Source: Scleroderma bovista
Taxonomy: Eukaryota > Basidiomycota > Agaricomycetes > Boletales > Sclerodermataceae
Length of the DNA: 26,984 bases
Assembly: GCA_037178675.1 (NCBI GenBank)
Contig: JAYMGJ010000128.1
Location: forward strand, 1-26,984
Direction: 5' to 3'
Shown: one piece after another, positions 9,225 to 20,526 of the stretch
Layout: each line of letters begins with the position of its first letter
Numbering within the stretch: position 1 is the stretch's first letter
Notes under the pieces: generated by a model
Told to the model about the DNA's origin: nothing
Seen by the model: only the letters and a program-made list of their open reading frames with translations
Database searches by the model: none
Made by a program: the position numbers and the translations under genes

Positions 9225-12200
9225 TCAAGGTTCAAAACATTCTTGCCACTTGGACCCATATGCCATTTTACTGAGGTCCAGCTCTACACCTCCCCTTGGC
9301 ATAACTAACCTGGTAAATGGGCTATAGAATGGATCTCTGTTTCCAACAGGCACCCACAGAAGCAACTGCCCATTTGGACCTCTAATCCATCCATCTTCAT
9401 GAAGTCTAACACATTGGTGGAAAGCCTGTTTATCATGGAAGCAAAGGTTCTCACTGCCATGCAATGCATGAGCTGGAAGAGAAGAAAACCTAATTGGATG
9501 GCATAAGATGGGATTCTGTGTATCACTATGCAAAGTAGCATTCATATCATGCACTGTATTACATAGAAATGAATACTTGTAACAATATAGTTGAAGAGTA
9601 CTATGCTCACCACTGTGTGAAGAAGAAATGTAGCATTCATTTGATGGAGGGGACACTTGAACATCATTCAAGATGATTCTGACCTCTTTGTTAGCATCCC
9701 AGACTTGCACAGTCATGTCATCGGAGCCTGACACAATCCTTGTGCCATCAGGGGAGAATTCAACTGATGTGACCACAGAAGTGTGGCCTTGAAGTGGACT
9801 GCCAATCTGCACACCCCTGTCAGCATCCCAGACTCTCACAGTGTTGTCACCTGAGCCTGACACAATCCTTGTACCATCAGGGGAGAATGCAACTGATGTG
9901 ACCACAGAAGTGTGGCCTTGAAGTGGACTGCCAATCTGCACACCCCTGTCAGCATCCCAGACTCTCACAGTGTTGTCATCTGAGCCTGACACAATCCTTG
10001 TGCCATCAGGGGAGAATCCAACTGATGTGACCACAGAAGTGTGGCCTTGAAGTGGACTGCCAATCTGCACACCCCTGTCAGCATCCCAGACTCTCACAGT
10101 GTTGTCCCATGAGCCTGACACAATCCTTGTTCCATCAGGGGAGAATCCAACTGATGTGACCCAGTGAGTGTGGCCTTGAAGTGGACTGCCAATCTGCACA
10201 CCCCTGTCAGCATCCCAGACTCTCACAGTGTTGTCACCTGAGCCTGACACAATCCTTGTGCCATCAGGGGAGAATCCAACTGATGTGACCACAGAAGTGT
10301 GGCCTTGAAGTGGACTGCCAATCTGCACACCCCTGTCAGCATCCCAGACTCTCACAGTGTTGTCATCTGAGCCTGACACAATCCTTGTGCCATCAGGGGA
10401 GAATCCAACTGATCTGACCCAGTGAGTGTGGCCTTGAAGTGGACTGCCAATCTGCACACCCCTGTCAGCATCCCAGACTCTCACAGTGTTGTCACCTGAG
10501 CCTGACACAATCCTTGTGCCATCAGGGGAGAATCCAACTGATCTGACCCAGTGAGTGTGGCCTTGAAGTGGACTGCCAATCTGCACACCCCTGTCAGCAT
10601 CCCAGACTCTCACAGTGTTGTCACCTGAGCCTGACACAATCCTTGTGCCATCAGGGGAGAATCCAACTGATGTGACCCAGTGAGTGTGGCCTTGAAGTGG
10701 ACTGCCAATCTGCACACCCCTGTCAGCATCCCAGACTCTCACAGTGTTGTCACCTGAGCCTGACACAATCCTTGTGCCATCAGGGGAGAATCCAACTGAT
10801 GTGACCCAGTGAGTGTGGCCTTGAAGTGGACTGCCAATCTGCACACCCCTGTCAGCATCCCAGACTCTCACAGTGTTGTCACCTGAGCCTGACACAATCC
10901 TTGTGCCATCAGGGGAGAATCCAACTGATGTGACCACAGAAGTGTGGCCTTGAAGTGGACTGCCAATCTGCACACCCCTGTCAGCATCCCAGACTCTCAC
11001 AGTGTTGTCATCTGAGCCTGAGACAATCCTTGTGCCATCAGGGGAGAATCCAACTGATGTGACCCTGTGAGTGTGGCCTTGAAGTGGACTGCCAATCTGC
11101 ACACCCCTGTAAGCATCCCAGACTCTCACAGTGTTGTCATCTGAGCCTGACACAATCCTTGTGCCATCAGGGGAGAATCCAACTGATCTGACCCAGTGAG
11201 TGTGGCCTTGAAGTGGACTGCCAATCTGCACACCCCTGTAAGCATCCCAGACTCTCACAGTGTTGTCATCTGAGCCTGAGACAATCCTTGTGCCATCAGG
11301 GGAGAATCCAACTGATGTGACCCTGTGAGTGTGGCCTTGAAGTGGACTGCCAATCTGCACACCCCTGTCAGCATCCCAGACTCTCACAGTGTTGTCATCT
11401 GAGCCTGACACAATCCTTGTGCCATCAGGGGAGAATCCAACTGATCTGACCCAGTGAGTGTGGCCTTGAAGTGGACTGCCAATCTGCACACCCCTGTCAG
11501 CATCCCAGACTCTCACAGTGTTGTCACCTGAGCCTGACACAATCCTTGTGCCATCAGGGGAGAATCCAACTGATGTGACCCAGTGAGTGTGGCCTTGAAG
11601 TGGACTGCCAATCTGCACACCCCTGTCAGCATCCCAGACTCTCACAGTGTTGTCACCTGAGCCTGACACAATCCTTGTGCCATCAGGGGAGAATCCAACT
11701 GATGTGACCCAGTGAGTGTGGCCTTGAAGTGGACTGCCAATCTGCACACCCCTGTCAGCATCCCAGACTCTCACAGTGTTGTCATCTGAGCCTGAGACAA
11801 TCCTTGTGCCATCAGGGGAGAATCCAACTGATCTGACCCAGTGAGTGTGGCCTTGAAGTGGACTGCCAATCTGCACACCCCTGTCAGCATCCCAGACTCT
11901 CACAGTGTTGTCACCTGAGCCTGACACAATCCTTGTGCCATCAGGGGAGAATCCAACTGATCTGACCCAGTGAGTGTGGCCTTGAAGTGGACTGCCAATC
12001 TGCACACCCCTGTCAGCATCCCAGACTCTCACAGTGTTGTCATCTGAGCCTGAGACAATCCTTGTGCCATCAGGGGAGAATCCAACTGATGTGACCCTGT
12101 GAGTGTGGCCTTGAAGTGGACTGCCAATCTGCACACCCCTGTAAGCATCCCAGACTCTCACAGTGTTGTCATCTGAGCCTGACACAATCCTTGTGCCATC

Positions 12201-15200
12201 AGGGGAGAATCCAACTGATCTGACCCAGTGAGTGTGGCCTTGAAGTGGACTGCCAATCTGCACACCCCTGTCAGCATCCCAGACTCTCACAGTGTTGTCA
12301 CCTGAGCCTGACACAATCCTTGTGCCATCAGGGGAGAATCCAACTGATGTGACCACAGAAGTGTGGCCTTGAAGTGGACTGCCAATCTGCACACCCCTGT
12401 CAGCATCCCAGACTCTCACAGTGTTGTCACCTGAGCTTGACACAATCCTTGTGCCATCAGGGGAGAATCCAACTGATGTGACCCAGTGAGTGTGGCCTTG
12501 AAGTGGACTGCCAATCTGCACACCCCTGTCAGCATCCCAGACTCTCACAGTGTTGTCACCTGAGCCTGACACAATCCTTGTGCCATCAGGGGAGAATCCA
12601 ACTGATGTGACCCTGTGAGTGTGGCCTTGAAGTGGACTGCCAATCTGCACACCCCTGTAAGCATCCCAGACTCTCACAGTGTTGTCACCTGAGCCTGACA
12701 CAATCCTTGTGCCATCAGGGGAGAATCCAACTGATCTGACCCAGTGAGTGTGGCCTTGAAGTGGACTGCCAATCTGCACACCCCTGTAAGCATCCCAGAC
12801 TCTCACAGTGTTGTCATCTGAGCCTGAGACAATCCTTGTGCCATCAGGGGAGAATCCAACTGATGTGACCCTGTGAGTGTGGCCTTGAAGTGGACTGCCA
12901 ATCTGCACACCCCTGTAAGCATCCCAGACTCTCACAGTGTTGTCATCTGAGCCTGACACAATCCTTGTGCCATCAGGGGAGAATCCAACTGATCTGACCC
13001 AGTGAGTGTGGCCTTGAAGTGGACTGCCAATCTGCACACCCCTGTAAGCATCCCAGACTCTCACAGTGTTGTCATCTGAGCCTGAGACAATCCTTGTGCC
13101 ATCAGGGGAGAATCCAACTGATGTGACCCTGTGAGTGTGGCCTTGAAGTGGACTGCCAATCTGCACACCCCTGTAAGCATCCCAGACTCTCACAGTGTTG
13201 TCATCTGAGCCTGACACAATCCTTGTGCCATCAGGGGAGAATCCAACTGATCTGACCCAGTGAGTGTGGCCTTGAAGTGGACTGCCAATCTGCACACCCC
13301 TGTCAGCATCCCAGACTCTCACAGTGTTGTCACCTGAGCCTGACACAATCCTTGTGCCATCAGGGGAGAATCCAACTGATGTGACCCAGTGAGTGTGGCC
13401 TTGAAGTGGACTGCCAATCTGCACACCCCTGTCAGCATCCCAGACTCTCACAGTGTTGTCACCTGAGCCTGACACAATCCTTGTGCCATCAGGGGAGAAT
13501 CCAACTGATGTGACCCAGTGAGTGTGGCCTTGAAGTGGACTGCCAATCTGCACACCCCTGTCAGCATCCCAGACTCTCACAGTGTTGTCATCTGAGCCTG
13601 AGACAATCCTTGTGCCATCAGGGGAGAATCCAACTGATCTGACCCAGTGAGTGTGGCCTTGAAGTGGACTGCCAATCTGCACACCCCTGTCAGCATCCCA
13701 GACTCTCACAGTGTTGTCACCTGAGCCTGACACAATCCTTGTGCCATCAGGGGAGAATCCAACTGATCTGACCCAGTGAGTGTGGCCTTGAAGTGGACTG
13801 CCAATCTGCACACCCCTGTCAGCATCCCAGACTCTCACAGTGTTGTCATCTGAGCCTGAGACAATCCTTGTGCCATCAGGGGAGAATCCAACTGATGTGA
13901 CCCTGTGAGTGTGGCCTTGAAGTGGACTGCCAATCTGCACACCCCTGTAAGCATCCCAGACTCTCACAGTGTTGTCATCTGAGCCTGACACAATCCTTGT
14001 GCCATCAGGGGAGAATCCAACTGATCTGACCCAGTGAGTGTGGCCTTGAAGTGGACTGCCAATCTGCACACCCCTGTCAGCATCCCAGACTCTCACAGTG
14101 TTGTCACCTGAGCCTGACACAATCCTTGTGCCATCAGGGGAGAATCCAACTGATGTGACCACAGAAGTGTGGCCTTGAAGTGGACTGCCAATCTGCACAC
14201 CCCTGTCAGCATCCCAGACTCTCACAGTGTTGTCACCTGAGCTTGACACAATCCTTGTGCCATCAGGGGAGAATCCAACTGATGTGACCCAGTGAGTGTG
14301 GCCTTGAAGTGGACTGCCAATCTGCACACCCCTGTCAGCATCCCAGACTCTCACAGTGTTGTCATCTGAGCCTGACACAATCCTTGTGCCATCAGGGGAG
14401 AATCCAACTGATGTGACCCTGTGAGTGTGGCCTTGAAGTGGACTGCCAATCTGCACACCCCTGTAAGCATCCCAGACTCTCACAGTGTTGTCATCTGAGC
14501 CTGACACAATCCTTGTGCCATCAGGGGAGAATCCAACTGATGTGACCCAGTGAGTGTGGCCTTGAAGTGGACTGCCAATCTGCACACCCCTGTCAGCATC
14601 CCAGACTCTCACAGTGTTGTCACCTGAGCCTGACACAATCCTTGTGCCATCAGGGGAGAATCCAACTGATGTGACCACAGAAGTGTGGCCTTGAAGTGGA
14701 CTGCCAATCTGCACACCCCTGTCAGCATCCCAGACTCTCACAGTGTTGTCACCTGAGCCTGACACAATCCTTGTGCCATCAGGGGAGAATCCAACTGATG
14801 TGACCCCCTCAGTGTGGCCTTGAAGTGGACTGCCAATCTGCACACCCCCATCTGCATCCCAGACCCTCACAGTGTTGTCCCATGAGCCTGACACAATCCT
14901 TGTGCCATCAGAGGAGAATGCAACTGAACTGACCCCAGAAGTGTGCCCCTGAAATGAACCCTGAGCAGCTGACCATTCTTTGTCTTGCCCTTCTGCAATT
15001 TTGGCAATGCAGGGGAATTTGGCTCTTAACTCCCCATATGGTATGGCATTTGCAGGAGCAAATGGTAGTGCAGAGATGTACAAGTGGGGGGTGCTTGTGG
15101 AAACAGCAGTGGAAAAGTTATGGATGAACTTCACACCATCCCTTGCCAATCCTGCAACATCACCAGATCCTGTTTTCCCCTAGACAAATTGTATGTTAGA

Positions 15201-17866
15201 CACTAACTCACCATTATACTGATCCATGTACTCACCTGAGACCATCTTGCAGCACTAGAAAGGGCATATACAGCATTACCCAGCATACCCAGCAAACTCA
15301 ATACCTCAAACCAGAACAGAATCCTTTCATTCCCCAGAATATCCTTCACATGTCCTGCAAGTCTGGGATCAAACTTGGTTGCCTCCAGATGCTTTGCCCA
15401 GAAGAGAGATGAGTATGACAAATGAGATGGAATATTGGCTTTGATTCTCTCAGCCAGACCAGGTACATCTGAATTGAGTAGAAAGGAGCTCTCCAGTCCA
15501 CAGATATTGAAGCATAGACCACCACGAAGGACACAGAGTGATGCAACAGCTAGGTCTGCCTGAATACCCAACTCACCAACAAAATAGTCTCCACTCCGGG
15601 ACTGATCAGTCAAGAAGTCATGGAATGAAGAATGGAGGAGCCGGATAGGGTTTTGGTGGTCAGTGACGCCACTCAGTAATGAGCCCATGTGGTTGAGAAT
15701 GAGGACAACATTGAAACGATCATCCTCATGTGGGAACTGCATGCGCATTGCATGCAATGCACCCATTGGGAGTGGCTCCAGCGTGTAAAGAATCTGTCGC
15801 ATCAAGGAGCGGAACCGTGCCAGAGGCTTTTCTCTCTTGACTACAACGCTTTTGAGGACGGTAACATACATCTTGTCTAGCAGTGTTGTCCCTTCGCGTG
15901 ACGTGGGCGCCATCAAGTCGCAGAAGCGCTCCTCGACCGTTTCACCAGCAGTGTCTGATCCGATCCACTCGCAGGCGAGTCGGGCCCACTCGAACAAGCC
16001 ATCGGCTCTGAGCGCAATCTCGTTGATCTCCACTGTCCCAATGTCTGGTTGATCCTCGAGCTTCTTGGATATATACATATGAATATCGCGTTCAGCAGGG
16101 ACCTTGTCCAAAGAAACCGCTTTCACGTGCTGCACATGGTAAAGAACACGCATGATGTCGGCTAAAGGTCGGGATGTGAGGAGTATGCGGAAGTTGGAAG
16201 GGAGACAGGCAGCCTTAGTGAGCACCTCCAGGATATGTTCTCGTGATTCCTTGGGTCCGCTCTCATCCAATGCATCGATGACCACGACGATGTTTCCGAC
16301 TCTCCCACCTGAAACCTTTGACAGAGGCTTCAGGAGCTTTTCCCACTGTAGCATCACGTCGTTTGTGGCCTTGAGTGTGTTGTCCTCCTTGAGAGCTCCA
16401 ACCACCGCCCGTTGAAAAGCAGGGTCACAGTTAGCCAGGTCGCGAACAATGTTCGACAGCATCTTTTCCTCTCGACGCTCCGACTGCCGATCGCGGGCGA
16501 AGCAGAAGCATGAACAAAGGCCCCCTGCATCCTTGTACTGCAGCGCAATGGTGTGAGCGATGGCGGATTTTCCCCTGCCAGCCTGGCCGTGAAGCCAGAA
16601 GATCCGCGGCACGTTAACGGCGGGGTCGTTAATCCAATCCACGATTTCTTTCAGAATGTCCACCCTCGTTCCATCCAGGCATCTCTTCGTCGTATTGAGT
16701 CCCGCGCCACCTGCATACGCCATGCTATCTAGGCTGAGGTCCTCCATGATATCAAGGACACGGTGGACGTTGATGTGCGTGTCGTGTACTGCACGATCGC
16801 GGAATTTTTGCATTAATTCATCCAGAGCGTTGTTGTATTCGTCGACGACGGACTGTGCGTCGGAAAAGATGTTCTTTGCAGCTCGTTTCACTGAATAATA
16901 CCTAGTTAGAAGGGCATGATAAAAGTATTCGGCGGGGCGTACAGAAGTTCTCGGTTTTGGAATAGTTTGCGATAAACTGGGCACAGCTACTGACCACTTG
17001 GGCGATGCACGTCAGTGTATCCTTCATCATGTCCAGGGCCTCGGCATCCTCTTTAAGAAGCAACTCATAGACACTTTGAATCTTTGAAAGTAGGCTAGAG
17101 ACCGAGTGGTCTAGGTTCGCTTGCGCAATGATCACCTGGCAGTGATGTGAGATGCATGTCTCAGCCAACCAGAAGGCGCACCTGAGCAGCACCGGTGAGA
17201 AGCCCCAGTGCCATCTGAGTGTAAGGGTGGACCTGGGTATAAATGTCATCCTGCTTGTCACTCCAAGTAAAATATGATATAGTACATTGGCAATGGTACC
17301 GACTACGGTGTTGAAAGCCTTGAGTGGTTCGAGGTACGTCGAGCTGATGGTCTCTATTTGAGAGACGGTAGTGTTGATCCCACCAACAAGGTCAACGGCG
17401 TCTTGCGTAGGATGAGGGGCAGGTACTAATGCATCGAGCTCTTTTTTGGCAGCATCGATTTCGTCACGCACAGTCATAGGAGCGACTGCCTGGTCCACTG
17501 TGCTTGTCGGTGCCGGCGGCTAATTTGAAGACGAGCGGGTCAGCAACTACATGGCCTTAGATCCGCTTGAATAAATGCACTCACGCTCATTGAGGCACTT
17601 GCGATCGTTTGGTTGGAACGACTAAACGGTAATAAATTCTTCAATTTCTCCAGTTTTCCCGTGGCGACGCCGGTGGATCCCGCCGATGTGGAAGCGATAT
17701 TGGGGACAAGAGCGGGCGATGTCCCTTGGGTCTGATTTCTTTTTGGTTGATCAAGACGCTCTCTTGCAAAGAACCAATTGCGTACCAGGGCAAACTGGGG
17801 GTCCGATGTGGCTTGAATGGGTTTGGTTTTCCAGGGTTTCAGCTTAGAGCGACGAGTATTGGCCAT
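9225..17866 (-). CDS. NACHT-WD40 NLR-type receptor with 41 near-identical WD40 repeats
   Basis: Seven exons join in frame: 17866-17585, 17519-17286, 17232-17182, 17135-16943, 16890-15236, 15179-9611, 9553-9225 (8313 nt, about 2770 residues). Introns are 65, 53, 46, 52, 56 and 57 nt with GT...AG ends; the fourth contains TTCTAAC and the fifth CTAAC. Layout: residues 1-350, basic then helical region; NACHT NTPase at about 350-520 with Walker A GQAGRGKS (355-362), Walker B NIVVVIDALDE (453-463) and TSRP (492-495); helical spacer with TPHLYISALPFAP before the array; 41 WD40 repeats (883-2641); conserved tail with DGWIRGPNG, LLWVP, PFYSP, PRGGVELDLS. By family knowledge (STAND proteins such as HET-E/HET-D of Podospora) NACHT oligomerises on ligand binding and the WD40 part senses; ligand and effector output here are unknown. 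The ATG at 17866 (ACACATGGCC) was chosen; an in-frame ATG near 18058 would add 64 residues. Confidence 0.85.
10950..12497 (-). repeat. Higher-order block, repeats 20-31 (copy of 12756-14303)
   Basis: Twelve consecutive WD40 units whose variant pattern repeats that of units 6-17 at an offset of exactly 1806 bases (14 units). Silent GTC-for-GTG markers at 11022, 11280, 11796 and 12054 and the G21S change at 12437 all have partners 1806 bases higher. At protein level only residue 33 of two units differs (D here, Y in units 14 and 17). Confidence 0.92.
12756..14303 (-). repeat. Higher-order block, repeats 6-17 (copy of 10950-12497)
   Basis: Partner of the block at 10950-12497. The silent markers are at 12828, 13086, 13602 and 13860 and the G21S change at 14243. 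Units 18 and 19 (12498-12755) lie between the two blocks. Units 14-18 of this block alternate HW-R and HR-T types with tyrosine at residue 33, suggesting a further small two-unit expansion. Confidence 0.92.
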
Positions 17867-19065
17867 GTGTGACTCGGCGATGGCAGGAGAAATACGGGTT
17901 TGTTGAAATCTTGCACTTGCAAGTCGAGAGCAGCAAGGATGGGAAGCGGGGTTTTCAGGCTTGTACAGCCTGTTTGCAACCTGGTGCTTTACACGCTGCA
18001 GAGTCGGGTTTTCAAATTTCATTTCAGCGTTGGCACGAGCACTGCGACTGCCTAACATACGTACTTAGCCTAGAAGGCATTCGAAGGTGTCCGTCGACTG
18101 GGGTGAGTGATTCTTCCGATTGGCCCGCTCGTCCGCAGGGAAAGCTCGCGATGATACACAAATTCCACAGCTCAAGTTCACGGTTAACTTTATCTCGTCA
18201 GACACCCCACCCCTTTATTCATCTAACCCTCCATGTGTGGCCTACGAACCACCTGCGTCTCTGGGCATTCTGCAGGGTACGCATGATACCCGCCTCGATG
18301 ACACGTAAACCTGATGGGTGAGTGCACCAGTGTAGGCCGTGACATTCGGATGATATGCCCCCTTCCGGCGCTGCTGTCCTCATCCTCGGTGAATCCTATC
18401 ACATGTCGCGTGTGCGGGTCTAAGCAGCAGGACACTCTGCCGTAGCGACCCTGGACGTCTCGCCTTGTGGACATCTCCTCTGCGTGCATACATCGAATTT
18501 CTCATCTCTTTGCGACTGTCTCTCCCCTGGGGAACAGGCAAATGCTACTAAACTGGCTAAACTCAGCTTTCAAGTGCCATCATAGGTGGGCACGAATTGA
18601 AGGCTTTGGGACGGCCAAGGCTGGTGCCATGTCATAATAGTAAATGGCTGGGGATGCATCATATAACGTCGTGCACAATTGGAATGGTCTACGTATAAGC
18701 TGAAGTCTTGTATGACGACGTCCGCATAAACTCGTTGACCAAAGCCAAAGCCAAGGCGTGTGAGCTATCGAGCATAATTGACTTTGGCATGGGAATACTG
18801 TCAACGCACCGTGAACTCGCATTCATCTTCACTTGGACTCCACGGAGGAGAAAATTATTAGACCAACCCCAGAGTAGTCTGGATCGAGTTTTACGATCAC
18901 GTGAAGGGGGGAAACGTGAGCCACGAAGTGAACTGAAGGGCGAGGTAATACTTCTCCGTCCATCAGGGATCCCATCCCGCCTTCTTCTCATCCGCAGAAT
19001 CGATGGCAGAACTTTCCAAAGGATGCCCCACCACCATCCACACATCCCGTGAAAAAATGGCCCAC
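17867..19065. other. Upstream region of the NACHT-WD40 gene, no other gene recognised
   Basis: The first part should hold the promoter and 5' UTR of the minus-strand gene, but no convincing TATA element stands out. CpG is frequent throughout, in contrast with the 3' part of the gene. Open frames on both strands (for example 17869-18321 plus and 18689-19045 minus) lack family motifs and overlap each other, so I do not call them genes. Confidence 0.5.
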
Positions 19066-19335
19066 ACGATGTGCTGCATGGGAAGGGCGCTTTCTTCAGC
19101 GGACACAGCTGCGCGGTAAAGGTGGGGAATGGGACCGGAACTTGCGTGGAAGAGACCCATTGATGAATGGCACGAGCCTCGCCTGATCCCCGCGACGCCT
19201 TTCAAAGCCTTCGTTACCTAAAAGCCTCCCCCGGTTCGACCCAGGATCTTGGGCATATACGCGCGTCAAGGCTGCTTGTCTGGTACGTCGCTCAGTGGTT
19301 ATGACTGGACCCTGCGAGAGTCGATGGAAGGGGAG
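19066..19335 (-). repeat. Inverted copy of the segment at 25655-25906
   Basis: Read on the minus strand, this stretch matches the plus strand of 25655-25906 almost throughout: shared words include ATCGACTCTCGCAGG, CCAGACAAGCAGCCTTGACG, GTATATGCCCAAGATCCT, AGGTAACGAAGGCTTT, CTCGTGCCAT and GTGTGGGCCA, with small insertions and deletions. It is about 20 bases longer than its partner because of an insertion before GTCCGCTGAAG. No coding role is evident. It abuts the FG-nucleoporin fragment on the same strand. Confidence 0.88.
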
Positions 19336-19885
19336 AATGCGGTACCGGTGGTGACTGGCGCCGCTGTGCCATGCTGACTAGGTGCTGCTACAGCATGAAT
19401 CAGTCTGAATATCAGATATCAAATTCCGAATTACTTACCAGTTGCCGCGCCAAAACCTGTTGTCGCGGGTTTGTTCAGACCAAAAATGCCTCCGCGACCA
19501 CCAAAAGTACCAGCTGCGTTGGTATTGGGTCCAAACAAACTCGTTCCCTTGGTTGCGGTAGTGTTGGTAGAACCAAAGGTACCTGTACCCACCAAACCCA
19601 GAGGTTGTTGTCGCTGGTTCTCGCGTTCTGTCTAAAGCCGCCAATAATTCGAAGGTACCAACTTGCTCAGCAAACAAGGATAAAAAAAGAAAGACCCTAA
19701 GCATACCAAAGGGGGTGGTGGTGCCCAGGTTGCTAGACATTGGGTTTGCAGCGTGTTGCTGCTGGGGACACGATCATTCAGGTAGTTGAATGGGAAAGAG
19801 ATAATGACTTGTACATACCTCCGCTTCCGAAGCCGCCAAGTTGTCCAAAGGCTATTCCCTGTCGCTGCTGCTGTAGGTTAGCCCA
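19336..19885 (-). pseudogene. FG-repeat nucleoporin fragment (Nup98/Nup145-like)
   Basis: Three small exons join in one frame on the minus strand: from about 19880 to 19819 (ending FGQLGGFGSGG), 19761-19707 (QQHAANPMSSNLGTTTPF) and 19627-19439 (GTFGSTNTT, SLFGPNTNAAGTFGG, IFGLNKPATTGFG), with introns 19818-19762 (GTATGT...CAG), 19706-19628 (GTATGC...CAG) and a donor GTAAGT at 19438. A further piece at about 19385-19335 reads QHGTAAPVTTGTAF. Spaced FG dipeptides in Thr/Asn/Gly-rich sequence followed by a QHGTA motif is the style of the Nup98 family, which forms the permeability barrier of the nuclear pore. Only the FG part is here; the autoproteolytic domain is missing, and the sequence runs into the inverted repeat. 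It is best read as a fragment. Confidence 0.6.
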
Positions 19886-19889
19886 CGAT

Positions 19890-20450
19890 GGACTGAGTTC
19901 ATCCCTTCAGCACAAATCGCGTCCTCGTCGTTGTGGACGTCCTCAACGCTCGCAATGCTGACCAAGGTGTGGTCAAATATCGTTCCCGCGGTGGACACCA
20001 AAAGTTTAGAAGGTTGACGGGGCGGTTCAACGCAGTCGAAACGAAAGCTGGCATTCAACACCGTCGAATGCGAGAAGTCTACCAAAAAATGCATCAGCAT
20101 ATCCTGTTCTCAACGATTTCGTGACGCTGCACATAGAATCCTTCAGTGCACTGTTCGATGACTCGGGATTACCCAAAGGCGACGGGGACGACCAACTTGA
20201 CTCTCACTCGGACGCGTGTGGAAGCAGGGAGGATGAAATTTCAAATTTGCAAATTGAAGGTCTCCACCCAAGAACACCATCGAACTGAGCACGGCGACAC
20301 TGGCCCTCGTGGCCTTGAAGCTGGTCATCCACAAGGGTGCACACGTTTGAGATCTCCTTGGCTCCGTCGGAGGCATGTTCGCCAACTTGAACAGTCGCGT
20401 CGTACAAAGATGCGATGGCGCTGGCCAGTCTCGAGTCAATAATTTCTCGC
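19890..20450 (-). pseudogene. Unidentified minus-strand coding fragment
   Basis: Minus-strand frames look protein-like in pieces: SRLASAIASLYDATVQVGEH with SDGAKEISNVCTLVDDQL (about 20440-20300), then SALKDSM and TGYADAFFG (about 20160-20080), then a short tail with DVHNDEDAICAEG. Stops and frame changes separate the pieces. The amphipathic first piece suggests a helical or coiled-coil protein. I do not recognise the family. It lies between the nucleoporin fragment and HMG-tail copy B and may be another captured or duplicated gene piece. Confidence 0.3.
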
Positions 20451-20526
20451 TGCTCGGTACTTCCCCCTCTTCTCCAAGACGCACCCGCGCAGTCAAACCT
20501 CGGGTCGTTTCTGATATCGATTGCTG

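Larger units (their letters stand above)
9672..14948 (-). repeat. 129-base tandem array encoding 41 WD40 repeats
   Basis: Forty full units of 129 bases and a last one of 117 bases encode a 43-residue repeat starting GHT and containing FSPDGTRIVSGS and VRVWDA. Counting from G1, nearly all variation falls at residues 4-5 (HW, HR, SV, EG, SG), 7 (T or R), 23 (G, D or W) and 33 (D or Y); residue 21 is S instead of G in repeats 6 and 20. The two ends of the array (repeats 1-2 and 38-41) are the most divergent, the interior is nearly uniform, as expected from unequal exchange. No CpG is present in the consensus unit. Copy number may be mis-assembled because units are so similar. Confidence 0.97.

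Noticed and set aside
9305..9541. Open frame overlapping the C-terminal tail of the NLR gene
   Set aside because: It overlaps the real frame, which has conserved tail motifs; this one has none.
9672..14948. CRISPR-like or non-coding satellite reading of the regular array
   Set aside because: The period is 129 bases with an unbroken reading frame and WD40 motifs; there are no unique spacers.
15170..15240. Apparent one-base frameshift between the NACHT exon and the WD40 exon in a G run
   Set aside because: The first G of the GGGG run belongs to the acceptor CTAG. With donor GTGAGT at 15235 and acceptor ending at 15180 the junction is phase 0 (SQ then GKTGSGDVAG), so the gene is continuous.
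17869..18321. Plus-strand open frame divergent from the NLR gene
   Set aside because: No family motif, overlaps the first exon extension on the other strand, and no plausible promoter space.
18580..19045. Overlapping minus-strand frames upstream of the inverted repeat
   Set aside because: Two frames compete on the same strand and one plus-strand frame overlaps both; no conserved motif or splice structure supports any of them.
19225..19260. tRNA B-box-like word GGTTCGACCC
   Set aside because: No matching T-stem, no A box at the right distance and no cloverleaf on either strand; the partner copy near 25750 has changed bases there.
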